A stretch of 64,000 nt of DNA from Sphingobacteriaceae bacterium (GTDB taxonomy: Bacteria > Bacteroidota > Bacteroidia > B-17B0 > Aurantibacillaceae), in assembly GCA_002319075.1 (NCBI GenBank), contig NVQB01000001.1, forward strand, positions 4,712,001-4,776,000. Reading direction: 5' to 3'. A program made the translations under genes and the position numbers. Shown in pieces: positions 50,304-59,940 of the stretch. The notes under the pieces are model-generated. The model was not told the DNA's origin, made no database searches, and worked only from the letters and a program-made list of their open reading frames with translations. Numbering within the stretch: position 1 is the first letter of the stretch; the number at the start of each line of letters is the position of its first letter.

Positions 50304-51056
50304 TTAAATTTTTTCTATTTCAATAGTACAAAATAATCCTAACTGTTTAGCGAATGGCGAGAGTAACCATTCCGACAATTTTACAAAGCTATACATAAAA
50401 TATGGAAGCATAGCACTGCGCGAAACGCCACCACTAATTACGTAAGAAAAGGGAGAGTGGTAGTTTACAGACACTATTTTTAAATGGGGATAGTCTTTTT
50501 TAAAAAGATCGAGATCACGTTCAAAATAAATGTAGGGTAGGGCCTGGTTACTGTTCGATAAAGGATTTCCGGCCTCTATTTCACGCCCTCCGTTTTCTTC
50601 AAAAGGTTCGTGGTGATAGTTTTTATAAATAAACCTTCCCAAAGCACTGTTGGCAGGTTCCGTCATAATTATCTTACCACCCTTAACCAGGGTACGTTGC
50701 GCCTCTCTTAAAAAGGCATGCGGTTTTGGAATATGATGAAAAACATTTAGCATCATGATGGCCCCGAGCTCATTTTCTTTAAAAGGCAATTCTTCAGCGC
50801 TAAACACCTGGTCTACATTAGGCAGAGCCAAAATGTCACTAGTGATCACTTCCGGGAATACGTCTTTTAAAAAACCACCTCCTGAGCCAATCTCAAGATA
50901 TTTACCAGTCTTTACCTTTCGGGCCTGTTCTATAAAAACAGTATACCAGTCGAGATAAAGCTTCTTTAAAAATGGTTTTTGTAAAATAATATCACGGTGA
51001 GCCAGTGTTGTTTTTGGATCATCGAGGTCAAAGGGTATAGTGTATTTTTTAAACAT
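50304..51056 (-). CDS. Class I SAM-dependent methyltransferase
   Basis: 250 residues from ATG 51056 (an in-frame TTG at 51071 would give five more). Motif I is KYLEIGSGGGFLKDVFPEV; then LPFKENELGAIMMLNVFHHIPKPHAFLREAQRTLVKGGKIIMTEPANS, the usual order of a Methyltransf_11-type enzyme. A C-terminal hydrophobic patch (SAMLPYFMYSFVKLSEWLLSP) may touch the membrane or a lipid substrate. The start overlaps the FkbM-type gene by 8 nt and the stop abuts the next gene. Substrate unknown; a surface glycan or lipid is inferred from neighbours. Confidence 0.87.
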   Translation of the reverse strand: MFKKYTIPFDLDDPKTTLAHRDIILQKPFLKKLYLDWYTVFIEQARKVKTGKYLEIGSGGGFLKDVFPEVITSDILALPNVDQVFSAEELPFKENELGAIMMLNVFHHIPKPHAFLREAQRTLVKGGKIIMTEPANSALGRFIYKNYHHEPFEENGGREIEAGNPLSNSNQALPYIYFERDLDLFKKDYPHLKIVSVNYHSPFSYVISGGVSRSAMLPYFMYSFVKLSEWLLSPFAKQLGLFCTIEIEKI

Positions 51057-51807
51057 TTGAACGGCTTGCAAAAATATTAAAGTAAGTCTCTTCTCCTAAG
51101 CCTTCAAAACTTAAAACTTTGTCGAGACTTAATTTTTCAAGTGAGTTTTTTGTAAGCAGGTAACAGTTGAATCCCTGTTCAGTTAAAAATGTGAAATAAT
51201 CAGTCACCGAACTACCGGCTTTTTTTAATCCGTAAGGCCAAAATTCGGAAATGATTTTGATGTCGGTGTTTTTTCTTAATATACTTTTCATGCCTTGAAT
51301 AGCCTGCATTTCGAAGCCTTGTATATCCATTTTTATAAAATCAACGCGACCAGCTTCCGCGGGATCTTTTTTCACCCAGTAGTCATCCATGCTTACAGCT
51401 TCGATTTCCAGCTCCTGATCAAATTCTTCAGGCTTGTAAGTACGGTGATCGACATTTAGATTTTTGGAAGTGTAAATTTTTAGTGTTTCGGTTTTAGGAC
51501 CAGCGGCAAGATTATTAATTAAAATGTTTCCATAATTTAACGTGGCATTCTCGAGATGTGAGAAGTTTTTCTTATCTGGTTCAAAACAATGCACGCGTCC
51601 TTTTTCACCAACCAGTTTAGCAAGAATTAAAGCGTAATAACCAATATTGGCGCCAATATCAAGAACTACATCGCCGCGCTGAACATATTTTTCAAGAAGT
51701 TGAATTTCAAAAGCATCCTGCCTGTTTTTAAAGCTGGTATAAAGCGGCTTGTAGAGTGCAAAAGCATTTTTATAAAGAAAATTACCGAGTTTTATACTGA
51801 ATGACAT
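51049..51807 (-). CDS. FkbM-family methyltransferase
   Basis: 252 residues from ATG 51807 (a GTG at 51831 is in frame). FkbM features: GDVVLDIGANIGYYALILAKLVGEKGRVHCFEPD, then INNLAAGPKTETLKIY and VDFIKMDIQGFEMQAIQGM with IISEFWP. FkbM-type enzymes O-methylate sugars or polyketides. It is the second gene of the minus-strand run after the GT39-like membrane protein and overlaps the following methyltransferase gene. Together with its neighbours it suggests methylated surface glycan synthesis. Confidence 0.9.
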   Translation of the reverse strand: MSFSIKLGNFLYKNAFALYKPLYTSFKNRQDAFEIQLLEKYVQRGDVVLDIGANIGYYALILAKLVGEKGRVHCFEPDKKNFSHLENATLNYGNILINNLAAGPKTETLKIYTSKNLNVDHRTYKPEEFDQELEIEAVSMDDYWVKKDPAEAGRVDFIKMDIQGFEMQAIQGMKSILRKNTDIKIISEFWPYGLKKAGSSVTDYFTFLTEQGFNCYLLTKNSLEKLSLDKVLSFEGLGEETYFNIFASRSNV

Positions 51808-51853
51808 TTTTTTAATTTTTTTTAATAACACTGCATGCCCTAACTATCAATTT

Positions 51854-53533
51854 CTAATAGAGAAATTCGTACAACTCTGTTTGCTCATAAGCGCCTTCTG
51901 TATGAACCAGGCGTAATTTGTCAGGATAAGCTTCCATGATAGGCACAATAATGTGGTGAACCGTATTTATAATGCCCATACCAGGTTCATTTGGATTTGC
52001 TCGCAAACTTCCCAGCATAACATGGGTTACTTTATTTTTCTTGAAAAAGGCGAGTGCACTGTCGGGGTTAGACATGCGTGTGGCTGTGTCTCGGTAAATT
52101 ACACTGTAAATAGGAAAGAATTTTTTTCCTTTGCCATATACAAAACTCATCGGTGCTTTACGACTTGCCACAAGCGCACTGGAATTAAGACTGTCAGCAC
52201 ACCATTCACTGCATTTTAAAAAGTTCTGCCAGTCTGCTGTATAACCAAAATACTTATCGCCTTTAAGATTTTTTTGAATGACAGGAATGTTCTTAAATCC
52301 CCGTTTAAAAGAAGACAAGCAAACAGAACCAATTACAAGAGCGGCAATCACTATATATATGCTTTGTCCGATACCTGGTTTGAGCGTTAAGCTGTAAATT
52401 GCGTAAAATATCAGAATTAAAACAATTGGCATACACACCAGGGTAATACGTGGTTGATCCCATTTGGTTTGCAGTATTAGAAAAGAAAGTACAAGCTGAG
52501 CTCCGGTAAATAAACTGAAAAGAAGCATGACTTTGTTCCGCGATTTTACAAGTTTATAAAATCCAAAAAGGACCAAGGCTACAGTTATCACAGCAAGAAT
52601 ACCGTGGGTATCTGTGTTCATCTCATCTTTCCAACCTATTAACTGATAAAATCTTTTGCTTAAAGAGAGATTTGTGTTCTGAAAAAAACGTACAATAAAA
52701 CCTGCAAGGTCTTCATCTCCCTGAGATTTATCGTAGGGGTCTTTTTGCAGGAGAATCTTACTTTGTCCTGCAAATTGATTTTGCGCAGTCCACACAGTTC
52801 TTACAATGAGTTCATAGGGAATTTTAAAAACAAGATAACCTGCCAAAGAAAGACCAAGTGCTTTCCAGTTTTTTTCAAGCGTAAAAAATAATAAAACCGC
52901 TGGAATAACAACAATGGCGGAACTTTTGGCGGTGCTTATTAAAAACATACTAAAGCCAAACATCAGCCATGTTTTCAGTTGCGGCTTAAGATCAACACCA
53001 TCGCGTTTTATAAGATCAAGAAGTTTTACAGCATAAAGAAAGAAAAGACCCTGCAGGAAAAAATAGAAAGCTTCCGTAAAAGTCATACTGGCATAATAAA
53101 TAATCAAATAATTGCAAGCCTGAAAAATAATAACAGGAATAAAAACGATAGCCGGAACCCTTCCTTTTAACGCTTTGTAAAAGAAGATAAATCCAAAAAC
53201 GTTAAACAAGGTCGAACAAAGTTTAAAGACTATCAGTTTAAAACCAATAATTTTAATCAGAAAAGCCAGGAACAAAGGGTAGAGCGGTGCATTCTGAGTG
53301 TAAAAATACTTCGGAAACTCATTTACATAGCGCCAGCCGCCTTCCAGGTAAAGAGCGTCGTCATGCGCTTCACTTATGCGTGCATTAAAAGATATAAAGG
53401 ATAAAAAAATACTTAGGATGACTAAAGTACCAAAGATCTTTTGATCGTTTTTGGCTGCCCAGTTCTCAAACTTTTCGTAACTCGTTTGAGGGTTCTTTAT
53501 CAGTATAGGAGCCACTTTTTTGTTCGCGTTCAT
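51854..53533 (-). CDS. GT39/ArnT-like membrane glycosyltransferase
   Basis: 559 residues from ATG 53533. There are about eleven membrane helices, and the first extracytoplasmic loop is ISFNARISEAHDDALYLEGGWRYVN, whose Asp pair resembles the catalytic loop of PMT/ArnT-type transferases. FYTQNAPLYPLFLAFLIKI follows, also typical. A soluble C-terminal part begins at about 410. Such enzymes move sugars from polyprenyl phosphate to proteins or lipids on the outside of the inner membrane. It is the first gene of the glycan run, with a near-canonical promoter ending 6 nt before the ATG. Confidence 0.82.
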   Translation of the reverse strand: MNANKKVAPILIKNPQTSYEKFENWAAKNDQKIFGTLVILSIFLSFISFNARISEAHDDALYLEGGWRYVNEFPKYFYTQNAPLYPLFLAFLIKIIGFKLIVFKLCSTLFNVFGFIFFYKALKGRVPAIVFIPVIIFQACNYLIIYYASMTFTEAFYFFLQGLFFLYAVKLLDLIKRDGVDLKPQLKTWLMFGFSMFLISTAKSSAIVVIPAVLLFFTLEKNWKALGLSLAGYLVFKIPYELIVRTVWTAQNQFAGQSKILLQKDPYDKSQGDEDLAGFIVRFFQNTNLSLSKRFYQLIGWKDEMNTDTHGILAVITVALVLFGFYKLVKSRNKVMLLFSLFTGAQLVLSFLILQTKWDQPRITLVCMPIVLILIFYAIYSLTLKPGIGQSIYIVIAALVIGSVCLSSFKRGFKNIPVIQKNLKGDKYFGYTADWQNFLKCSEWCADSLNSSALVASRKAPMSFVYGKGKKFFPIYSVIYRDTATRMSNPDSALAFFKKNKVTHVMLGSLRANPNEPGMGIINTVHHIIVPIMEAYPDKLRLVHTEGAYEQTELYEFLY

Positions 53534-53539
53534 AGTGGG

Positions 53540-53566
53540 CAAAAATAACAATTTATTGTATCACAA
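53540..53566 (-). promoter_or_regulatory. Promoter of the glycan/methyltransferase run
   Basis: On the minus strand TTG (53566-53564), 16 nt, TATTTTTG (53547-53540). The -7 box ends 6 nt before the ATG at 53533, so the message should be leaderless or nearly so. Confidence 0.65.
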
Positions 53567-53727
53567 CTAGTCTGTTAATCAGTATTTTTAAGCTTTATTC
53601 AGGGTAATTGTTCTGAATTTTGAGAGAAGTAATGCCTACTCTTGAGTGGTAGGATATGCTGCCTTTTCCGTGCCGTTTTGATCTTGTTAAAGCGCATATC
53701 TCAGCTAAATTAAGATCAGGATAACTA

Positions 53728-56700
53728 TTAGCGCATCAGCACCATTTTGCCAAATTCTTTTACAAAAAACTTATCAGCACCACTGGCATTTCTCTCAATG
53801 TTTTGCCCGTTAAGTTTTGTGTTCACTTTATATAAGTAAACACCATTGGCCAGCCGGTCTCCATAATTATCCCGCCCATCCCAGGCATAATCTGTAATAT
53901 TTCTGCCAATGTGAATGTTGCCCAATTCGGCACGGGTAATTTCTCGAACGATCTTCCCGGTAATGGTCATTATTTGTATAGTAAACACTTCGGGCACTTC
54001 ACTACCTGTTAAAGTAAATACAAAACGCGTGCTGGTGCTAAAGGGGTTTGGATAATTTAAAACCTGTGTTACCGTTGGATGATTGTTTACTTCGAATTGA
54101 ATGCGGTAGTCCCTGGCAGCAGAGGTATTTGCACTGCGATCTTTAGCCTGAACAATTAAAGTGTATTTTCCGTCTACTCCAAAGGTAGGACTGTAATTGA
54201 TACTACAACTGTTTTTTGGAAGATTAGCCGGTGTGAAAGTCAGTTGCTCCCCAAAATAAATCCTTTGCTGCAGACTCTGATCCGGCGACTGCAAATAAAT
54301 GGTGAATGCACTGGTGTCATTCAACGCCAGGTATTTATTTTCATCTTTGAGTGTAATAAGAATATTAGGTTTTGCAGAAACAATATCTCCATTCAATATT
54401 CTAACCCCGTCAAAAGTCACATCCAGTAAGGGGTTAGTGATGTCGGAGTTTACTTTAAAAGGATAGCGTCCAATATTGTTAAATTGACTCTGTTCGTACT
54501 GATACTTCGAATCAGTAATGGGGTTTACATAAATCCACAGCGCATTGTCGCCTTTATACTGATAGGTATTAATGGTAACTGTGTCAATCAGTATTTGTCC
54601 CGCAGCGAATGGCGCTGCTTTTAACTTATGCGGAAGTGGAATTTTAGTACGGTCTTTATTTTCGATCCAATAGGTAATGACTAGACTATCTTTGAAATTT
54701 TTCGCCCCGATATTTTCAATAGGAAAGCGGAAAGAAACAGCGTCGCCTTCCTGAAGTGTATCATTAATGCTTGCAAAGCCTTTTAATGGATTGATGGCGC
54801 ATTCAGGAGCTTCGTCATACAATACCTGCCAGCGACTCAGCTGCGGAGAGGTACGGTATACGTCATCCGACATAAAGGCCACTAGTTTTAAATAAGGATA
54901 AACAGAAGCATCGGCATAAGCCGAAAGTGCCATTACATCCGAACTGTCTTGGTTAAATGTTACGAGGGTGTCTACTTGTCCATTGGCTTTTATCCCAACT
55001 ACTTTTAAAAGCGTTGTATCTCCAGCTGTATTGTCCAGGCTTTTTAATTTCCAATGCAGACTGTTCCATGTATTAGAAGGACCAATAATTTCGGAAGCAA
55101 CAAAGCCACTGTGCCAGCGGCTTTGTATACTGTCGTCGAGAGTGATAATAGATTTTTTGTTGGCACCGATTAGAACATGACCTTGTCCGGCACTCATTCC
55201 TTTTCTACCATACAGAATATAAGGAACTGTATCTGATGTGGTACGTATATTTTTAGCTCCAAAGCTTTCAAAAGCCGTATAAAGAGAATTACTGTAGGAA
55301 GAAATCTGGGAATAAGTAGTATCCCCAAATAATTTTGCACCGGTGGTGTAAGCCAGAATGTATTGATTATGTGGAATGGAATTCAGGAAATTTTCCAGGT
55401 TTGCCTTCCACACAAGAGATGATGTTCCGCAAGCATTTATACTTCCAAATGAATAAACATAACGTTCGCCATACTCTACGCAATTGTTATACTGTCCAAC
55501 CCCTGTGTTAGGGGTGTTAAGACTATAGATCTTATTTGGTTGCCCGCTGTTCGTATCAAAAACCGCAATATTCCATCCATTAAATGCCGAGGGCCATTCT
55601 TCTTTTAAGATGTCATCAAAAAAGAAAGTGAATTGATTTAGCTTCAGAGTCGGGAACAGGCCAGAGGTTGCCTTTAAAGTATGTTTGTCATTAAAAAAAA
55701 TAAACTGCCTCTGAGCTTTATTGTAGCTCACATATTGATAAGCATCATTCTTAAACTGATGAAATTGTGCCTGTCCCCAACCGCGTTTATCGCCAAGGGT
55801 TTGAAAAGAACTTTCTTTCCAGATGAATGCTTTTTGAGGGGAAATACTGTCGCGGCTGATGCGCCAGAAATAAACCGTACTATCTTTATATGGTAAATTT
55901 ACTTTCCATTCTACAACGCCACCGGCACTTGTAATGAGAGTGGTACTAAGCAGACTGGTGAATTTGTCGCAGGTATCTAATTGCAAGCGGTAGGTAGTTA
56001 AGGGGGCAAAGGGATCGGTTGTAGAGGCTTTTAAAGTGATGGTTTGCGTTTTTGGAACCACGGCATATTTATATGGATACACTGGTAAGACGTCACCACC
56101 GGGAATAAATAATTCTAACGCCCCAACGGTATTATTGGTCTCAGATACTTCCGTAATTTTTTCGTACTGATCTACTTTTACAGAGAATTTATTTAAACCA
56201 ATGCCCCTGTTAAAGTCGATCGGAAAATAATAAGTAAGGCTATCCATGTACATGGCAGCTTTCAATCTTTTAAGAACGGTTGCTGTGTCTCCGTTTGCCA
56301 GTGTGCGCACAATTTTTAGTCCCAGCGTATCACGGATGCCCTTGCCCAGGTTTTTGTATTTAATACGGATACCAACAGAGTCTGTGTATTTTTTTAGATC
56401 GAACGAAACATCGTTGTTAAAGATTTGGTAATCGGGCAGTAAACCATTGCTGATCCTCACAGCCGGATCACCACTTAAAGTCATTTCAAGACATACGAGT
56501 TTATTTAAAATATCTCCGTTAGAATTTTTAGATGAAGTTTCTTTAATAAGATCTCCAACGCCCTGATCGTAATTGGTTTTGGACAAAGCTTGATAAAAAC
56601 CGTTTGTGAATTTGTCAAGATTCCAGGGAAAACCATAAGACGTTGTTGCTAAAAATCCAATACTTCCTTTTTGATTCGCAATTACAAAACGTTCGCTCAC

Positions 56701-58749
56701 CGACCGCTCCTTGTCTACATGAATGTCGCCCGAATAACAGGAGTTCGCTATTACAAAAGGATATTTGTCTTTATTGTTATATGTTTCAGGATCATCTACG
56801 GCCTGGTCGAATCCGCTTACGGAACCGTGTCCGAAAAAATTAATTAAGGCTGCCCCTCTGTTAATCACATTGCGCAAACTATCGCTGATGTTACTTTGAA
56901 CAGGAGCAGTTGTGTTTTTTTTAACGGTTGTCACATTGCCGCCAAAAAGAGAATCTTCAATAATTTGCTCAAAACCTGTCATGTACCCACTGAGCTGATT
57001 TAATAATACTTCATCATCGCCACCAACAAAATGCAGAACCTGTTTTTTCCAATCTACCAAAGCCGCTGGTTCTTCGTATTTTTGAACCTTCGCAAGGTAG
57101 GTCATTACCTCGCTGTTAGTAATCATAGCAAGTCTCCCAATCGGAATTTCAGGATAATAGCCGTTTGTATTGGTCGCTGTTAGAGAAGCCACTAAAAGAT
57201 TGTCAGCGCTGGGAATTCCGATGGTAGGTACTAAATTGTCTTTTTCACTCGCGCTTTGTAAAAGGTAAGAATAGCCCATGGCTTTTCCAATTATCATAAC
57301 ATATAAAGGTTCCTTCGATAAACTATCCTTCAAGAATTTTATAAAATTCTGAATCGACAGTGGATGTTTTCTCACCCCATAAGAAAATTGTTCGTACAAA
57401 GTTTCTATATCTACGTCTATTACGTTAAAATTGCCGCCAGCCTGACTCTCCCTGTATGATTTATAACTCATCGCAGAATTTTGCAGAGTCTTATGATAGA
57501 TCATTACATAAGGCCTTGCAGCATTGATGGTTTTGTAATTGAAAAAGCTCCCACTGCCATTTACTTTACTAAGTTTTCTAACTACAATAGTGTCCTTTTC
57601 AGAAGCAAGAAAAAGTTTTTTAGAGCCTCCGCCATTCGGAATAACAGCTCTCAATAGCGTGCCGTTTACCACCACACTTATACGTTTACCATTTGTTAAG
57701 TCAAGCAGGCTTGCGTTTGGATTGCTTCCTGAATTAAAACTGCTGAAATTGTAAAAGGTTTTTTGCGCAGACGAATTGTCATCTACAACAAGATGCATTT
57801 TCGAATCATAATTTAAATCGGTAGTGTGCGGATAATAATAGTGCAGGTAATGCATTACTGTACCATTTGTATTGGTGAAACTTGGTGCAGCCACAGAGCT
57901 AAAGGTAAGTCCTGCAGTCTGACTCACGTTTGGCGCATTTAATGTGAATTTTTTTCGCGCAGGAGCATAACCAAAAAAGGTACTGTCGTGTAATAAAACA
58001 GGTGCGTTACTTTGATCATGATAAAAAATCTGTACCTGGTGATCGGGACTGTAGCTGCCGGAGAGACTAGAACCGGAATAATTTACGGTAACATAAAAAG
58101 GAAGTGGGTTTGCTGTATAAATATTTAAACCAGAATGGGATGAAGTATAAGAAGCGTTCTTTGAAAAGAAAAATCCTTTTCCTTCGGACTGTGTTAAATG
58201 CGGATCGCTGCTGGAACTCGAATGTTCTAATACCGCATTATACCATTCATTCAGTGTAAAAACTTTAGTTGTATAATAATGATCTGCTGTAGGATAAAGA
58301 GCGGATGCCGTATCTGTTTCGAGTATAAAACGTTTGTTATTCAGAGATGAATTTACAGTGAGGAAGGCACATAAAGTATCATTGTAAATGCTGAGATAGG
58401 GATTCGGCATATAAGCGATATTAGTGTACACCAGCGAGTCAATATCTCCCATAAGAGGATTGGCATAGAACTCCAAATAATCACCTGCATTTATTTTCCC
58501 ATCCGCTTCGCCTTTAATATAAAGATGTTGTTCCCTCCCTTTGAAAAACACCTGGAAGTTTCTGGGATCAACGGTAGTGAGATCGTAATAATTTGATAGA
58601 GTGGTGGAGTCAATTCTATGAATGCCTTCTTTGGCAATCGGAATTTTATAATACTGTTGAGAAAAATTGATCCACTCATTGCCGTATTTTTGAGCGTTTC
58701 CGGCAAATGCAAAAATGAAACTTATGATTAAGAGAAGTACGAATCTCAC
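53728..58749 (-). CDS. Long-form T9SS sortase-like protein (PorU2-like, C25 peptidase)
   Basis: A 1673-residue exported protein with signal peptide ending AGNAQ. The gingipain-type C25 domain has its dyad at His641 (NFFGHGSVSG) and Cys671 (ANSCYSG), with VERFVIANQKGSIGFLATTS-like sequence after it. Beyond it are CARDB-like and Ig-like modules (GIGLNKFSVKVDQYEKITEVSETNNTV) and a C-terminal FlgD-like/type A sorting domain (LNYPNPFSTSTRFVF, YAWDGRDNYGDRLANGVYLYKV). PorU cleaves sorting domains of T9SS cargo and attaches cargo to anionic LPS; this much longer form matches what is called PorU2. The start is GTG 58749, overlapping the PorV-like stop as GTGA. Confidence 0.87.
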   Translation of the reverse strand: MRFVLLLIISFIFAFAGNAQKYGNEWINFSQQYYKIPIAKEGIHRIDSTTLSNYYDLTTVDPRNFQVFFKGREQHLYIKGEADGKINAGDYLEFYANPLMGDIDSLVYTNIAYMPNPYLSIYNDTLCAFLTVNSSLNNKRFILETDTASALYPTADHYYTTKVFTLNEWYNAVLEHSSSSSDPHLTQSEGKGFFFSKNASYTSSHSGLNIYTANPLPFYVTVNYSGSSLSGSYSPDHQVQIFYHDQSNAPVLLHDSTFFGYAPARKKFTLNAPNVSQTAGLTFSSVAAPSFTNTNGTVMHYLHYYYPHTTDLNYDSKMHLVVDDNSSAQKTFYNFSSFNSGSNPNASLLDLTNGKRISVVVNGTLLRAVIPNGGGSKKLFLASEKDTIVVRKLSKVNGSGSFFNYKTINAARPYVMIYHKTLQNSAMSYKSYRESQAGGNFNVIDVDIETLYEQFSYGVRKHPLSIQNFIKFLKDSLSKEPLYVMIIGKAMGYSYLLQSASEKDNLVPTIGIPSADNLLVASLTATNTNGYYPEIPIGRLAMITNSEVMTYLAKVQKYEEPAALVDWKKQVLHFVGGDDEVLLNQLSGYMTGFEQIIEDSLFGGNVTTVKKNTTAPVQSNISDSLRNVINRGAALINFFGHGSVSGFDQAVDDPETYNNKDKYPFVIANSCYSGDIHVDKERSVSERFVIANQKGSIGFLATTSYGFPWNLDKFTNGFYQALSKTNYDQGVGDLIKETSSKNSNGDILNKLVCLEMTLSGDPAVRISNGLLPDYQIFNNDVSFDLKKYTDSVGIRIKYKNLGKGIRDTLGLKIVRTLANGDTATVLKRLKAAMYMDSLTYYFPIDFNRGIGLNKFSVKVDQYEKITEVSETNNTVGALELFIPGGDVLPVYPYKYAVVPKTQTITLKASTTDPFAPLTTYRLQLDTCDKFTSLLSTTLITSAGGVVEWKVNLPYKDSTVYFWRISRDSISPQKAFIWKESSFQTLGDKRGWGQAQFHQFKNDAYQYVSYNKAQRQFIFFNDKHTLKATSGLFPTLKLNQFTFFFDDILKEEWPSAFNGWNIAVFDTNSGQPNKIYSLNTPNTGVGQYNNCVEYGERYVYSFGSINACGTSSLVWKANLENFLNSIPHNQYILAYTTGAKLFGDTTYSQISSYSNSLYTAFESFGAKNIRTTSDTVPYILYGRKGMSAGQGHVLIGANKKSIITLDDSIQSRWHSGFVASEIIGPSNTWNSLHWKLKSLDNTAGDTTLLKVVGIKANGQVDTLVTFNQDSSDVMALSAYADASVYPYLKLVAFMSDDVYRTSPQLSRWQVLYDEAPECAINPLKGFASINDTLQEGDAVSFRFPIENIGAKNFKDSLVITYWIENKDRTKIPLPHKLKAAPFAAGQILIDTVTINTYQYKGDNALWIYVNPITDSKYQYEQSQFNNIGRYPFKVNSDITNPLLDVTFDGVRILNGDIVSAKPNILITLKDENKYLALNDTSAFTIYLQSPDQSLQQRIYFGEQLTFTPANLPKNSCSINYSPTFGVDGKYTLIVQAKDRSANTSAARDYRIQFEVNNHPTVTQVLNYPNPFSTSTRFVFTLTGSEVPEVFTIQIMTITGKIVREITRAELGNIHIGRNITDYAWDGRDNYGDRLANGVYLYKVNTKLNGQNIERNASGADKFFVKEFGKMVLMR

Positions 58750-59828
58750 TTGTTCATCTTTTTATTTATGTCAACTTTTAATGAAAAAATATTTGAATAC
58801 AATGCTGTTGAGTGGTCTCCAATATCCGTTAAAGCATAATCTAAAGTGAATATTTTATATTTTACACCCACCCCAAAATTGGGCTGCACAGTAGTTATAT
58901 AAAGTGTTGCTCTATCGTTTAATTGCTTTTGAATGTTGCCTAATCCACCGCGTAAAAAGATAAAGCCTTTATATCCCACTTCCAGACCAAAAGCAGGCTC
59001 CATGCTCCAAACCTCCGAATTAATTACGGTGTTACGCATACCGTCGAAAGTATTTATGAAATTTACTTCTCCTAGAATTGAAATCCGATCCTTCCACACT
59101 TTATAATTCCTTGCTACACCCAAAATCAATTTAGGCACCGTAACTTCCAATGAAGAGCTTGGAATTTCATTTCCGGTCTGTTGTAAGGTAGCTATCTGTT
59201 TTTGATCCAGATTAAAAGTCCATGCGTTAAATGTTCCGGTGATGTCGCGGGCCATAGCTGCGAAGGTCCAGTGTTTGTAAGAGTATTTAGCCCCCGCATC
59301 TAAACCAAATCCCCACGCTCCGGCAAGATCTCCCAAACGGCGACGGATAACTTTAAAATTTCCACCCACTTCAACACCTTTAAGTTTAGGCATTACGCGC
59401 GCATAACTTAATAAAGCTGCAAAATCAACAGCGTTAAATTTGGTAATTCTGTCATAATCAAAATTTCCGTTAGCATCTACAAGGTCTAAAGTGTTGGGAA
59501 TATTGTCCACTCCGAAACGTAAAATAGAGATCCCAGCTACGCTATTGGAATCAATCCGTTTAGAGGCTCCTATATAATCGTATTTAGCAATGCCGGCAAA
59601 GTACTCGGCATGCATTAAACCTACTTCAATATCGTTCTTTTGCTTCAGAAGGCCTGCCGGATTCCAATACCCCGAATTTACCCCCTCAACGGAAGCTATG
59701 TTGGCATTACCCATGCCTAAAGCTCTGGCACCCACACCTATACTTAAAAACTCATTACTGTATTTACGAACCTGCGCTTGCAGACCAAAAGAAAGAAAAA
59801 GAAGGAAAAATGGGGTAATTCTATACAT
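58746..59828 (-). CDS. PorV/PorQ-family outer-membrane protein
   Basis: A 360-residue outer-membrane beta-barrel with signal peptide ending LQAQ. The family opening is FLSIGVGARALGMGNANIASVEGVNSGYWNPAGLL, as in PorV/PorQ and FadL-like proteins, and it ends in alternating strands (FGVGVKYKIFTLDYALTDIG). PorV shuttles T9SS cargo from the translocon to PorU. Here the next gene is the PorU2-like sortase with a 4-nt overlap, so this is probably its dedicated partner. Whether it is the general PorV or a PorU2-specific one cannot be decided from this window. Confidence 0.9.
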   Translation of the reverse strand: MYRITPFFLLFLSFGLQAQVRKYSNEFLSIGVGARALGMGNANIASVEGVNSGYWNPAGLLKQKNDIEVGLMHAEYFAGIAKYDYIGASKRIDSNSVAGISILRFGVDNIPNTLDLVDANGNFDYDRITKFNAVDFAALLSYARVMPKLKGVEVGGNFKVIRRRLGDLAGAWGFGLDAGAKYSYKHWTFAAMARDITGTFNAWTFNLDQKQIATLQQTGNEIPSSSLEVTVPKLILGVARNYKVWKDRISILGEVNFINTFDGMRNTVINSEVWSMEPAFGLEVGYKGFIFLRGGLGNIQKQLNDRATLYITTVQPNFGVGVKYKIFTLDYALTDIGDHSTALYSNIFSLKVDINKKMNK

Positions 59829-59940
59829 ATCTAAGCAACTAATTTAAGCTAAAATTCTCAATGTTGACCTTGATTTAACGAATGATTTGCAATTTTATTG
59901 TTAAGATCCACGCACGTTTTTCCCAAGCCTGATCTCGGAT

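Noticed and set aside
53728-58749. Canonical PorU
   Set aside because: Length and extra modules fit the long PorU2 form better, although the C25 dyad is shared.
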